In this document: piece by piece, positions 9,573 through 18,600 of the stretch
How the letters are laid out: each line of letters begins with the position of its first letter
Position numbering within the stretch: the stretch's first letter is position 1
Source: Roseovarius sp. THAF9
Lineage (GTDB): Bacteria; Pseudomonadota; Alphaproteobacteria; Rhodobacterales; Rhodobacteraceae
NCBI RefSeq assembly: GCF_009363715.1
Contig: NZ_CP045404.1
Span: forward strand, 2,758,001-2,822,000
Direction: 5' to 3'
DNA length: 64,000 bases
The notes under the pieces: generated by a model
Seen by the model: only the letters and a program-made list of their open reading frames with translations
Told to the model about the DNA's origin: nothing
Databases searched by the model: none
Translations under genes and position numbers: made by a program

Positions 9573-10357
9573 GACCACACCTCCCGCGCAAGATCGGCCA
9601 GCGCGGCGGTCACCTCTTCGGCGTGTGTCATCGGCATCATGTGCGCGGCGTCTTCGATGACCAACGCGCGGCCATCCGGGGCAAGGGCCGCCATCGCCCG
9701 CGACATCGCCGGCGTTGAATTCGGGTCACGCCCTCCCGTGGCGAAAAGCGCCGGACAAGTCAGCGCGCTGATTGCCATGCGGCTCGGACCCTCTGCGCAG
9801 GCAAAGGCCGTATAGGCCATCTTGTACCCTTTGGGGTCCACCGCGCGCAGCCATGCATCACAGGCCGTCCGCGCGGGCGAGCCCTGCGTGCCGAACCAGC
9901 GTTCCAGCGTGGGGGTCGGGCCCGGGTTCTGCACGCCATCAAGGCTCCCGGCGCGTGCCTGCACGGCCGAAGCCGCCTCCGGGGCGCGCTCGAACACGCC
10001 GTTCAGCACCCCAACCGCACAAACGCTGGACGGTGCGCAACTCGCGATTTCCAGCGCGGTCAGCGCCCCCATAGAGTGACCCGCGATCAGTGTAGGCTCG
10101 GACAGGCCCTCGATCAGCGGTAGAACGGCCGTAACGTAGTCGGACATGGAAACCGAGCCGCTCAGGCAGTCACTTTGCCCATGGCCGGGCATATCGGGCG
10201 CAATCACTCGATGATCACGGCTCAGGACATCGATCTGCGCGCCCCAGGCCAAGGCGTTGAGACCAACACCGTGCAACAGCACGATAGGCCTCCCCTCGCC
10301 CGCCTCCAACACGGACAGACCCATAACCTCAGACCGATGCAGGGTTGTCGAGGTCAT
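9569..10357 (-). CDS. Alpha/beta hydrolase
   Basis: The 262-residue protein has an oxyanion-hole HG motif (VLLHGVGLN), the nucleophile elbow GHSMG with S95, an acid at about D211 (TGGRDPNS) and the catalytic His near 239 (EDAAHMM). The size and MhpC/BioH-like pattern fit a single-domain ester, lactone or C-C bond hydrolase. It starts inside the last 29 bases of the upstream gene and its stop overlaps the flavin reductase start. In this operon it probably cleaves the oxygenated product, for example an ester or enol-lactone, before aldehyde oxidation. That order is inferred. Confidence 0.85.
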   Translation of the reverse strand: MTSTTLHRSEVMGLSVLEAGEGRPIVLLHGVGLNALAWGAQIDVLSRDHRVIAPDMPGHGQSDCLSGSVSMSDYVTAVLPLIEGLSEPTLIAGHSMGALTALEIASCAPSSVCAVGVLNGVFERAPEAASAVQARAGSLDGVQNPGPTPTLERWFGTQGSPARTACDAWLRAVDPKGYKMAYTAFACAEGPSRMAISALTCPALFATGGRDPNSTPAMSRAMAALAPDGRALVIEDAAHMMPMTHAEEVTAALADLAREVWS

Positions 10358-10928
10358 GGCCCAAATCCTTCAGATCCTGATAGCGGTCCCCGATCCGGTG
10401 ATGGGGCCGGCCGGACAAGGCGGCCCCCAGCACGACGACAACCTCGTCATCGCGGGGCGCATCGGGGATCGCGAATTGAATGGTCAGATAATGCGAGCGT
10501 CGTCCGGCGTCGTTCTTGTCCATCAGCGGCACCATGATCGGCGCATTGGCGGAACCGCGCGTGTTGGTGAAGGCAAGATAGGATTTGGCTTCGACCGCCT
10601 CGCGGTAAAAATTGCCGAACCGCAGGGTGTGGATCAAACCCGAGGCGTGCTCGATCTCGCCGTCAAGACCGACGACAGCCGCCTTTCCGTAGGCTTCGAT
10701 CGCCGCGCCTTTGCCGGCAAGGCCGATCATCCGGTCTGTCATCATCTTGCCAAGTGCGGGGCCGTATGCGCGAATTTCCGGGCCGAGGTCTTCGACGAAG
10801 CGGCCCGCCCACGGATTTCGTAACACGACCGCGACCGCAAACATGCGCCACGGCGTGCTGGCGGTACGGTATCCTTCGATCAGCACCTCTTCGTCGAACG
10901 TCACAATTTTCCGTATCTCAGGGGTCAT
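10329..10928 (-). CDS. DUF1185 'amino acid synthesis' family protein, function unknown
   Basis: The 199-residue protein resembles the family annotated as 'amino acid synthesis' (PF06684/DUF1185). Visible segments are KIVTFDEEVLIEGYR, FAVAVVLRNPWAG, GKGAAIEAYGKAAVVGLDG, EHASGLIHTLRFGN and RGSANAPIMVPLMDK. The family name is historical and the chemistry is not established. As first gene of the monooxygenase operon, next to the divergent LysR gene, it may bind or isomerise a pathway intermediate. I use the ATG at 10928 because family-like sequence starts with MTPEIRKIV. The 3' end overlaps the hydrolase gene by 29 bases. Confidence 0.7.
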   Translation of the reverse strand: MTPEIRKIVTFDEEVLIEGYRTASTPWRMFAVAVVLRNPWAGRFVEDLGPEIRAYGPALGKMMTDRMIGLAGKGAAIEAYGKAAVVGLDGEIEHASGLIHTLRFGNFYREAVEAKSYLAFTNTRGSANAPIMVPLMDKNDAGRRSHYLTIQFAIPDAPRDDEVVVVLGAALSGRPHHRIGDRYQDLKDLGHDLDNPASV

Positions 10929-11000
10929 CGCATCATCCTTTTGCCGATGCCCCAAGTTAGAAATCCGAGAAAATTTTGACAAACGAAGGGATTACCCCCA

Positions 11001-11025
11001 TAGGCATTAACAACACTAATACCTA
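11001..11025. promoter_or_regulatory. 25-base dyad, candidate LysR-type operator
   Basis: TAGGCATTA at 11001-11009 is mirrored by TAATACCTA at 11017-11025, with a 7-base spacer and one mismatch between the arms. It lies nine bases before the LysR ATG and 72 bases from the first codon of the divergent operon, where a LysR-type protein would both repress itself and activate the operon. Seen directly as an inverted repeat; binding is inferred. Confidence 0.55.
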
Positions 11026-11034
11026 CCTGAACGC

Positions 11035-11865
11035 ATGGCAAAATCTCTTCCTCCCCTCAGCTGGCTGCGTTCCTTCGAGGCCGCGGCGCGCAACCTCAGC
11101 TTCACGACCGCAGCCGAAGAAATTGGCCTCACCCAGTCGGCGGTCAGCCAGCAGGTCAAATCGCTCGAATCGCGGCTCGGCGTCCAACTTTTCATCCGCC
11201 ACGCACGGGGATTGGCCCTGACGGATGCGGGCCGCCGTCTGCTGCCCGAGGTCGACGCGCCGCTCCAAGCCTTGTCGCGCGCCATGGTCGGCATGGACAC
11301 ACGCCCGTCCCGTAACCTGCTCACGATCGCGTCCTCGATCAGCGTCGCACATTGGAAAATAGCGCCCCGCCTGACGGAGTTCAGAGCACGTTTCCCGCAA
11401 ACGGAGGTCAGGATTCTCAGCGCGATCTGGCCAGATGACTTCCACTCCACCCGCGCTGACGTCGAGATACGGTTCGGGTCCGCGCAGCAGGCCGGCCCCG
11501 AGGCCGAGGCGATCCTGCCGAACGACCTCATCGCGCTGAAGACGCCGACACTGAATGGCGATGTGGCAGACCTGCCGCTGATCGAAACGGTCGGCACATC
11601 CAGCGGTTGGCAGGCCTGGTCCAGACAGATCGAACCCGTGCCAAACCCGTCCATTTATACCGACACCTACGGCATGGCACTCCACCTCGCGGCGCAGGGC
11701 AACGGCGTGGTCTTGGCGAACGCGTGGCTGGCGCAATATGCCTTGGAAAACAAGCTTGTCACACGGGCGCATTCCGCATCGATCCCCAGCCAGGAGGGCT
11801 ACCACCTGTCGGTCAACAGGGACAAATGGCAGGCTGAGGCATTCCGGGAATGGCTGTTGAGTTAG
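11035..11865 (+). CDS. LysR family transcriptional regulator (GcvA-like)
   Basis: The 276-residue protein has an N-terminal winged helix-turn-helix: LSWLRSFEAAARNLSFTTAA, then EEIGLTQSAVSQQVKSLE and LGVQLFIRHARGLALTDAG. A periplasmic-binding-like effector domain follows. The LSWLRSFEAAAR start is typical of the GcvA-like branch. It is divergent from the DUF1185/hydrolase/flavin reductase/monooxygenase/ALDH operon with a 106-base gap that holds a dyad, so it is very likely that operon's regulator, responding to a substrate or intermediate. The gene ends 28 bases before the convergent PEP carboxylase stop. Confidence 0.88.
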   Translation: MAKSLPPLSWLRSFEAAARNLSFTTAAEEIGLTQSAVSQQVKSLESRLGVQLFIRHARGLALTDAGRRLLPEVDAPLQALSRAMVGMDTRPSRNLLTIASSISVAHWKIAPRLTEFRARFPQTEVRILSAIWPDDFHSTRADVEIRFGSAQQAGPEAEAILPNDLIALKTPTLNGDVADLPLIETVGTSSGWQAWSRQIEPVPNPSIYTDTYGMALHLAAQGNGVVLANAWLAQYALENKLVTRAHSASIPSQEGYHLSVNRDKWQAEAFREWLLS

Positions 11866-11893
11866 CGGCACCAATCGGCCAACCTACCGCGGC

Positions 11894-14554
11894 CTACCCG
11901 GTCCAGCCCAACCCCGAAGATATAGAGTTCATGGATTGAAGCAGCGGAATAGAAACCCGGTTCGGTTCATCCCGGGACCGCACATCGCGCAGCAGTGCCA
12001 CCTGCAGCGCATTGATCCGGTCCAGACCGGGACGTATCCTGTCAAATCGGGCTCTCATGCGTGGGAAACGCTCGGCAATGGTCTTCTGGCCGGTCAGGAA
12101 CGTGATCCCTTCGCAGGCCAGCGCGTATTCCTTGCGGACCGCCTCCGTGACACGCTTTCGGGTGTCGGCATCCGTGACCAGAGAGGCGTATTCCCCAGCG
12201 ATGCCGAGGTCGCTTTGAAAGAGCGACTTCTCCACCTCGTCCACGATCAGCCGGAACAGTTTGGTCTTCTCGAACATGGCGCGAAGCGTCTCCTCTCCGC
12301 GGGTGCCCTGGAATTTTCGAAACGACTCGATGGCCGAGCCAAACCCGTACCAGCCCGTGATCAGGTGCCGGTTCTGCGACCAGGCAAAGACCCAAGGAAT
12401 AGCTCGCAGGTCATCCAGCGACGCCGCGCCGAAACGGCGCGCAGGCCGCGAGCCGATCTTGAGCATGGCCAGCTCCTCCACCGGGCTGGCCTGCTGGAAA
12501 TAGTCGATGAAGCCGGGCATGTGCAGAAGCGTGGAATACGCGGTCTGCGACAGGCCCGACAGCGCATCCAGCGCATCGTTGAATTCCGGCGCACGGGGCG
12601 GATCGTGCGCATCCGCCGTATGTTTCAGAACGCTCGACGCCAGAAGCTCAAGATGCGCCGCCGCGGTGCCACGATTGGCATAGTTGGCCGACACGACCTC
12701 GCCCTGCTCCGTAAGGCGCATTCTGCCGTTCACGGTATCCGTCGGCTGGGCCGCGATGGCGCGGTCCATCGGAGCGCCGCCGCGGCTGACCGATCCGCCG
12801 CGCCCGTGAAAGAAGACAGGCTTCAGACCCTGCGACGCCAAGACCCGCGTGATCTTGCGCTGCGCCTGATCCAGTTCGCAGGTCGAGCATACGAAACCGC
12901 CATCCTTGTTGCTGTCTGAATAGCCGAGCATGACCTCGATCAAGGGCCCGTCCCGCGTCAGGCTGCGTTTTGCCAGCGGCACCTTCAGAAGGTCGACAAG
13001 GATATCCGGCCCCGCGCGCAGGTCCTTGATGGTCTCGAAAAGCGGTACGACCTTGAGCTCCAGCGTCTCTGCGCCGAAGCCCGCGTAGCGCGCCAGCAGG
13101 AACACCCCCAGCAGGTCGTCCGACGAGCGCGTCATCGACAAAATGAACGGGCCGACCGCCGCCGGGTCCGGGCCATACTGGCGCTTCGACATCAGGCTCA
13201 GAAGCTTGAGGAGCTCAATGGCCTGATCCGACAACGCGTTCTGGTCCGGCTCGGGCAGTTCCGGTTCGGCCAGCTCGGCCCGAAGCCGCTTCGACCACGC
13301 GGAATCGCCATATTCCGGCACCTCGCCATCGTCCCGGCTTCGCCAGATTTCGGCGATCGTGTCCGTCGTCACCGTGGAGTTCTGACGAATATCGAGCGTG
13401 TAGATGCTGAACCCGAAGACCGAGACACGCCAACGGATCGGTCGGATGTAGCGGCGCGCCAGTTTCACCGCGTCGACTGACTCAAGTGCCTTTTCGACCA
13501 TTTCCAGATCGGCAATGAAATGGCTGATATGCCGATACGTTTCCAATCGGTGCAGGATCGCCGAAATCGCCTGGCGGAACAGTTCGTTGGGGTTGCGGTC
13601 TTGCGTCGGTGAAAGCGAGGCCAGACGCTCAAGCTCGCCCTGCACCTCTGGGTCCAGCGGCACGATCCTGTTGCTGATGCTCAGGCGCTCCGCCGCAATC
13701 CGCAGATGTTCCTTGTACATGTCCATCACCGCGTCGCGCGCCCGTTTCAGCGCATGAGCGGTGCTGTCGGCAGTGACGTTCGGGTTGCCATCCCGGTCAC
13801 CGCCGATCCAGGAATGAAAGCGGATGCAGGGGGACACGGCGTCAGGCGTCCCGAACCTGTTCGTGGCGGCCAGCTCGAACTGCTCGAAGACCTGCGGTAC
13901 GGCGTCGAAGATCCCGTCGCGAAAGAACTGCAACCCCCACTCGATCTCGTCGCTCAGATCGGGACGTTCCAGCCGCAACTCGCCCGTCATCCACAGCAGG
14001 TCGATCTCACCCTCGATATCGGTAAGGATCGCGGCACGTTCCCGGCTGGTCCAGCGTTGCGCCTCCAATGAAACCAGATTGCGATAGATCCTGCGGTGGA
14101 TCTCCAGAACCGTGACACGCTTTGCTTCGGTCGGATGCGCCGTCAGGGTTGGTCCTACCGACAGGCTTTGTGATATCTCTGCAAAGCGCTCCCGCGTCAG
14201 ATCCTCGCGTGCCAGCGCTTGCGCGAAACTGCTGGGAACGGTCTCGGCCCCGCTTTGCGTCTCAACTTGGCGTCGGTCCCGAATTGTGGCGTTTTCCTCC
14301 ACGATCCTCAAAAGCTGGAACCAGATGTTCAGCGCCTGAAGGTAGGGCACGGCGCCCGGTCCCGCCGGAATGACGTGCTCGGTGTCGCTATGCGCCCACT
14401 CCGCAACATGAGGCGCGCGCCGCTTCAGCACGTTTCCCCAAAGATCGAAAAGCTCCCTGCGCAGGTCGGCGGCATAGGATTCGTCACTGTCGGTGACGTC
14501 GCAGGCGGCGTTCAGCAAAACCGACGGCATCAGCTGATGTCCCGGTTTGCGCAT
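11894..14554 (-). CDS. ppc: Phosphoenolpyruvate carboxylase
   Basis: The 886-residue enzyme carboxylates PEP with bicarbonate to oxaloacetate, refilling the TCA cycle. Diagnostic motifs are TLTAHPTEAKR with H140, GYSDSNKDGGF, and FHGRGGSVSRGG, with WIGGDRDGNPNVTADS in between. The length matches bacterial PEPC. The C-terminus ends in WTG rather than the common NTG; the terminal glycine, needed for activity in the family, is present. An alternative ATG 24 bases downstream (14530) is possible. It appears monocistronic, convergent with the LysR gene. Confidence 0.95.
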   Translation of the reverse strand: MRKPGHQLMPSVLLNAACDVTDSDESYAADLRRELFDLWGNVLKRRAPHVAEWAHSDTEHVIPAGPGAVPYLQALNIWFQLLRIVEENATIRDRRQVETQSGAETVPSSFAQALAREDLTRERFAEISQSLSVGPTLTAHPTEAKRVTVLEIHRRIYRNLVSLEAQRWTSRERAAILTDIEGEIDLLWMTGELRLERPDLSDEIEWGLQFFRDGIFDAVPQVFEQFELAATNRFGTPDAVSPCIRFHSWIGGDRDGNPNVTADSTAHALKRARDAVMDMYKEHLRIAAERLSISNRIVPLDPEVQGELERLASLSPTQDRNPNELFRQAISAILHRLETYRHISHFIADLEMVEKALESVDAVKLARRYIRPIRWRVSVFGFSIYTLDIRQNSTVTTDTIAEIWRSRDDGEVPEYGDSAWSKRLRAELAEPELPEPDQNALSDQAIELLKLLSLMSKRQYGPDPAAVGPFILSMTRSSDDLLGVFLLARYAGFGAETLELKVVPLFETIKDLRAGPDILVDLLKVPLAKRSLTRDGPLIEVMLGYSDSNKDGGFVCSTCELDQAQRKITRVLASQGLKPVFFHGRGGSVSRGGAPMDRAIAAQPTDTVNGRMRLTEQGEVVSANYANRGTAAAHLELLASSVLKHTADAHDPPRAPEFNDALDALSGLSQTAYSTLLHMPGFIDYFQQASPVEELAMLKIGSRPARRFGAASLDDLRAIPWVFAWSQNRHLITGWYGFGSAIESFRKFQGTRGEETLRAMFEKTKLFRLIVDEVEKSLFQSDLGIAGEYASLVTDADTRKRVTEAVRKEYALACEGITFLTGQKTIAERFPRMRARFDRIRPGLDRINALQVALLRDVRSRDEPNRVSIPLLQSMNSISSGLGWTG

Positions 14555-15071
14555 AGAGGGCGGCCCGCATGCACGTGACGCCCGTCAGGCCTTGCGAAAC
14601 TGCACCCGATGATATGTTTAGGCGTCCTGAAACAAATGCTTTCGCTTAGCCGCATGCCGTACATGATGTTCCTTCCCTTGTGGTATCGCTCACCAACCAG
14701 CGACTCAGCCGTCGCGTACGCTTTCCTGCCACACGTTTCACCTGACTTTAGCGCAATGGCGCCCTGTTCCTCAGCGTGAGGCTACTGTCCATGTCCGCTT
14801 ATTGGCCTGCGGATTCCGACAGAACCCAACGTGAATCCACCTGCCCGGCGACAATAGTTGCCCCGGCAAGGTGCCACAGCACCCCCGCTGCTGACTACCT
14901 ACACTTGAGTGTGAAGTCGCTTCAGGCGGGGCACCTCTGTTTGAGTGCTGTCGGCCTGAAACGAACGACATCATCCTGGCCCCGCGACCGTTTGAAAAAG
15001 ACGGCGGGCATTCCATCGACTGGAAAATAACCTCGGGCGTGATGAACGCGCTCGCCAGCCTTACTCCGTTG
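14555..15071. other. 517-base intergenic region
   Basis: It lies between the start of ppc and the 3' end of the CocE-type hydrolase gene, both on the minus strand. It should hold the ppc promoter. I see no convincing gene, RNA or repeat; the short open frames here have no SD-like sequence or recognisable residues. Confidence 0.4.
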
Positions 15072-17081
15072 TCAATTGTGGTCGCGCGGAATCCGAACGT
15101 CCCAGTCAAGCTCGCGGATGCAATCGCCGTTCAGAAACGCTTCAAGCCGCGCCGTGATCAGATAATCGCAGGCGGTGCAGGTCATTTGTGTCCGGGTGAC
15201 GGTTTTCACGCTCCAATCCTCGCGCGCCATCTCGTGGGTCCACGTCACCTCGCCGGTGGCCGAAGTCGGATCTTCGGGCAGAATCGTGTAACGTTCCTTG
15301 GCCGCGGCCGCGTGGAAATACCCCTGGCTCAGGATCGTCGCCGCGCCCTCGTCGTCGGTCACCTCGATGCTCAGCAGCCCGGTCTCGACGTCCTCGCCCA
15401 GACGCCAGGTCGCGCCGGGCGCGCGTTCAACGTCCAGCTCCAGCAACTCGGCCGACCGGGCCGGGCCGAAGGCATCGACCGCCTCGGGCGCGTCCTTGCG
15501 CATCGGCAGATCCAGCACGCACTCTCCCGTCAGCATGGTCAGGGTCACCGGCTCCGGCGCCGGCCAGGCAATGGGAAAATAACTGGTCGAAACGCCCAGC
15601 CGGATACGATGCCCCGCGCGGAAGGTCTGCGCGACATGCTTCATCGGCACGCGCACCGTGTATTGGCGCCCGGGCTCCAGATTTTCCGGCTGCTCGTGGC
15701 TTTCGCGATGCGTCAGGTTCAGCAAGCCATAGCTCACCCGTGTCGCCGCACCGTCGGGGGCCACGTCCATCAACCGCAGCGCCACCTGCGCCACCGGCTT
15801 GTCCACTTTGAACGTCAATGTCAGCCCCGGATCGCCTATCATGTGGCAATCCTCCTGCAAGGGTGCGGTCTGAAACGTCAGGCTGCCCGCATCCTCGCGC
15901 CGCTGGTCACCGGGCTGGTCCCCTGGATGCCCGTAAGAGCACCACTTGCCGCCATGCCGCCCGACCCAGAGCGGCGAGCAGATGTCCAGCGCGTCCTGCG
16001 GCCCCTCCACGCCAATGCCCCCGTCAGAAGTCAGCGAAAACGCGCGGCGTTCCACGTTGGGCGACGGCCATGACGGCTCGTCGATCCAGACACCCTCGCG
16101 CGTGTCATAATGTGTCTGTGGCCGGGCGTGATCCTGCAGGAACACACGCAGCTTCGGCTCATCCGCGATACTCGTGTCCCGCCCCTTCATCCACTGGTCC
16201 CACCAGCGCACCTCTTCGGTCAGCCAGTCGATCGCCGGACCCGGCTCGCCCAGATGCGGGTAGCGATGCGACCACGGCCCCACCAGCCCCTTCACCGGGC
16301 TCTTCAGGTTTTCCACCAGCCGGAACACTGCGCGGCAATAGCCGTCGGCCCAGCCGCTGACGGCATAGACCGGCACCTCGATATCCGAGAAATCCTCGCA
16401 GACCGACCCATGCTTCCAGAAAGCGTCCCGAGTCTGGTGCTGCATCCAGTTCTCCAGCCACAGGCCCGACCCGTCCAGTCGCTCTTCCCACATCCCGCGC
16501 CAGCGGTCGCCTACATGCGCGGGGTCCGGCGGCAGTGTATTGATCCCGAACATCACCGATGCCCATGACAGGTGATCACCCAGCAGCGTGCCGCCCATGT
16601 AATGGATGTCGTCGGCATACCGGTCATCCGTCGAACAGATCGTGACCACCGCCTTCAGCGCCGGGGGTCGCAGCGCGGCAAGCTGCAAGCCATTGAAACC
16701 GCCCCAGGAAATCCCGACGATCCCGACCCCGCCATCGCACCAGTCCTGCGCCGCGATCCACGCAATCACATCGCAGCCATCCTGCAGCTCTTCTTCGGTA
16801 TATTCGTCCGTCATCAGCCCTTCGGACTCGCCCGTGCCACGCAAGTCGACGCGCACATAGGCATAGCCCTGCGCCGCCATCCACGGCGCCCGGGCGTGAT
16901 CTCGCTCCAGCGTCTTGTCGTTCTTGCGATAGGGGATGAACTCAAGAATCGCCGGCACCGGCTCTGGGTCCGCGCCCTCCGGCATCCAGACCCGCGCCGC
17001 CAGCCGCGTGCCGTCCGGCATGGGGATTTCAAGATGCTCGATTTCTCGGATGGTCTGCGGCAGCGGATGGTCGATTATCAT
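15072..17081 (-). CDS. CocE/NonD family hydrolase (X-Pro dipeptidyl-peptidase-like S15)
   Basis: The 669-residue protein has the S15 layout. The alpha/beta hydrolase core starts with MPDGTRLAARVWMP, then VRVDLRGTGESEG, and nucleophile S125 in GISWGG. An acid appears in SGWADGYC and the histidine in GPWSHRYP. A C-terminal jelly-roll domain contains GHRIRLGVSTSYFP. Members cleave esters or acyl-peptides; NonD and CocE are esterases and others are aminopeptidases. It lies downstream of the cyanophycin genes on the same strand, separated by 151 bases, so a role in peptide breakdown there is possible but unproven. No signal peptide is seen, so it is probably cytoplasmic. Confidence 0.85.
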   Translation of the reverse strand: MIIDHPLPQTIREIEHLEIPMPDGTRLAARVWMPEGADPEPVPAILEFIPYRKNDKTLERDHARAPWMAAQGYAYVRVDLRGTGESEGLMTDEYTEEELQDGCDVIAWIAAQDWCDGGVGIVGISWGGFNGLQLAALRPPALKAVVTICSTDDRYADDIHYMGGTLLGDHLSWASVMFGINTLPPDPAHVGDRWRGMWEERLDGSGLWLENWMQHQTRDAFWKHGSVCEDFSDIEVPVYAVSGWADGYCRAVFRLVENLKSPVKGLVGPWSHRYPHLGEPGPAIDWLTEEVRWWDQWMKGRDTSIADEPKLRVFLQDHARPQTHYDTREGVWIDEPSWPSPNVERRAFSLTSDGGIGVEGPQDALDICSPLWVGRHGGKWCSYGHPGDQPGDQRREDAGSLTFQTAPLQEDCHMIGDPGLTLTFKVDKPVAQVALRLMDVAPDGAATRVSYGLLNLTHRESHEQPENLEPGRQYTVRVPMKHVAQTFRAGHRIRLGVSTSYFPIAWPAPEPVTLTMLTGECVLDLPMRKDAPEAVDAFGPARSAELLELDVERAPGATWRLGEDVETGLLSIEVTDDEGAATILSQGYFHAAAAKERYTILPEDPTSATGEVTWTHEMAREDWSVKTVTRTQMTCTACDYLITARLEAFLNGDCIRELDWDVRIPRDHN

Positions 17082-17232
17082 GAGAAACGCTCGGATCTAG
17101 GGGCGATGTGGTGTCCGAGCCCGCGTACCGCCCGCGCCGGCGGATGTCCAGCCGATGACACCAAAGCGCCCGATCCCGGGCCTAACCCGGGATCTCGCCC
17201 TCACGGGGATGCCGGCAAGATGCGCTGCCAGC

Positions 17233-18531
17233 TTACTCCTCGATGTCCGTGAACTCGTAATTCAGCCGCTTCATCACCTGCTCGTAATTCCAAAGCAGTT
17301 TCGACTGTTTCTGCGCCCCCATCCAGACCGACGCCACCGCATAGCTGTAGGCGTCCTGCTCCGGCAGCTCCGACAGTTTCGCGCCCTTTTTGACGTAAGA
17401 GGTGATGCGCGTGCCCTCTACCTGTTCGGCAGCGACCTCCACTTCGGCGCGCGACGGCGCACGGGCCACGGTCGCGTCGTTGAAGAACACCCGGTAGAAG
17501 AACTCCGCCGCGACGGTTTCCGGCCCTTCGCCCTGGGGCATGTCGGGCTTGCGGCCCAAGCCAAGATCGACTGTCACCTGCTGGTGGCTGACCCCATCGA
17601 CCATCTCGAAAAGGTCACAGTGGGACTGCGCGATGCGCGTGTTGATCTCCAGCAGCCAGATCTGGTTCTGCACCTCATCCCAATAATACTCGATGTTGAA
17701 CCCGGCATTGTCATAACCGATATGCTTCATCACCGTCTTGGTGATCTCGGCCATCTGCTCCTGGATGCGCGGCGGCAGGGTGGACGGGTAGAGATAGTAG
17801 AAAAAGCTCAGAACCTGCGGATAGCGGATCGAATCCACCGTGCCGTAAGGAACGACCTCGCCGTTATGCACGTAGCCCTCGACGGTGCATTGCCGCCCGC
17901 CGATCACCCGCTCGGCCATGCAGTAATGCCCTTCCACCGCTTTGACGTCTTCGGGCAGGTTGGCCTTGTTCAGGATATAATTGAACGGCTCGGAAATCTC
18001 GTTGATCTCGGCGCGGAAGGCCTCGGTCGCGTAGGCGAAATCCTCGGGGCTATCGATGCGAAAGCCAAGCCGCGAGCCGGACGACTTGATCGGCTTCACG
18101 AAAAAGGGAAAGCGTAGACCCGCCTCGCCGATCTTGGACAAGGCCTCGTCGTCGAACGGGTCAAAAGCGGTGAAGTTGGGCGTATGATCGGGGATCACCT
18201 CGGCCATGACCTTGCGCGACCAATACTTGTGCTCGCATTTCAGAAGCGATTCCAGGGACGCGTTCCGCGTACCGTATTTCTCGCACAAGAGCGGCAGCAT
18301 GGTGGACACCGGAAAGTCGATATAGCCCACGATCGCGTCGATCGAGCCGTCGAAGGCATCCAGCGTCTCTTCGGCCCGGCGCAGCATGTCCGGGATATCG
18401 AAAATCTGCGTGTCCGACACTTCGGCAGAGGTCAGAAGCGGGTGGAACTCCACATCCTCCACGCCGCGCAGTCGCTTCAGGCGCTCTGCGTTCAATTCGT
18501 TCATTCCGACGACGAAAACGTTCTTGGTCAT
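17233..18531 (-). CDS. Stand-alone ATP-grasp carboxylate-amine ligase-like enzyme linked to cyanophycin genes
   Basis: The 432-residue protein has an N-terminal Rossmann-like pre-ATP-grasp domain (NVFVVGMNELNAERLKRLRG). An ATP-grasp fold follows, with the ATP lysine motif FVKPIKSSGSRLG at 144-156, a central EGYVHNGEVVPYG, and the metal-binding E295-x-N297 in WLLEINTR. ATP-grasp enzymes make an acyl-phosphate and couple it to an amine or thiol. It begins 69 bases after the cyanophycin synthetase stop, with an AGGGGA ribosome site, so it is probably co-transcribed. It is not a CphA fragment, because it lacks the Mur-ligase half. It could make a primer, a dipeptide or a modified side chain for cyanophycin. 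The product is not recognisable from sequence. Confidence 0.75.
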   Translation of the reverse strand: MTKNVFVVGMNELNAERLKRLRGVEDVEFHPLLTSAEVSDTQIFDIPDMLRRAEETLDAFDGSIDAIVGYIDFPVSTMLPLLCEKYGTRNASLESLLKCEHKYWSRKVMAEVIPDHTPNFTAFDPFDDEALSKIGEAGLRFPFFVKPIKSSGSRLGFRIDSPEDFAYATEAFRAEINEISEPFNYILNKANLPEDVKAVEGHYCMAERVIGGRQCTVEGYVHNGEVVPYGTVDSIRYPQVLSFFYYLYPSTLPPRIQEQMAEITKTVMKHIGYDNAGFNIEYYWDEVQNQIWLLEINTRIAQSHCDLFEMVDGVSHQQVTVDLGLGRKPDMPQGEGPETVAAEFFYRVFFNDATVARAPSRAEVEVAAEQVEGTRITSYVKKGAKLSELPEQDAYSYAVASVWMGAQKQSKLLWNYEQVMKRLNYEFTDIEE

Positions 18532-18552
18532 ATCTGTCCCCTATGGGTGAAA

Positions 18553-18568
18553 CGCCCGAAACCGGGCG
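18553..18568. promoter_or_regulatory. Intercistronic hairpin between cphA and the ATP-grasp gene
   Basis: CGCCCG at 18553-18558 pairs perfectly with CGGGCG at 18563-18568 around an AAAC loop. No T-run follows in the direction of transcription, so this looks like an mRNA processing or stability hairpin rather than a terminator. Confidence 0.35.
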
Positions 18569-18600
18569 CGGTTCCCAGTCTTGTGTCGTTCCGCGCCCCG

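Noticed and set aside
14771..15109. Minus-strand 112-codon frame in the ppc-hydrolase gap
   Set aside because: It overlaps the 3' end of the CocE-type gene, has no ribosome site and no recognisable sequence.
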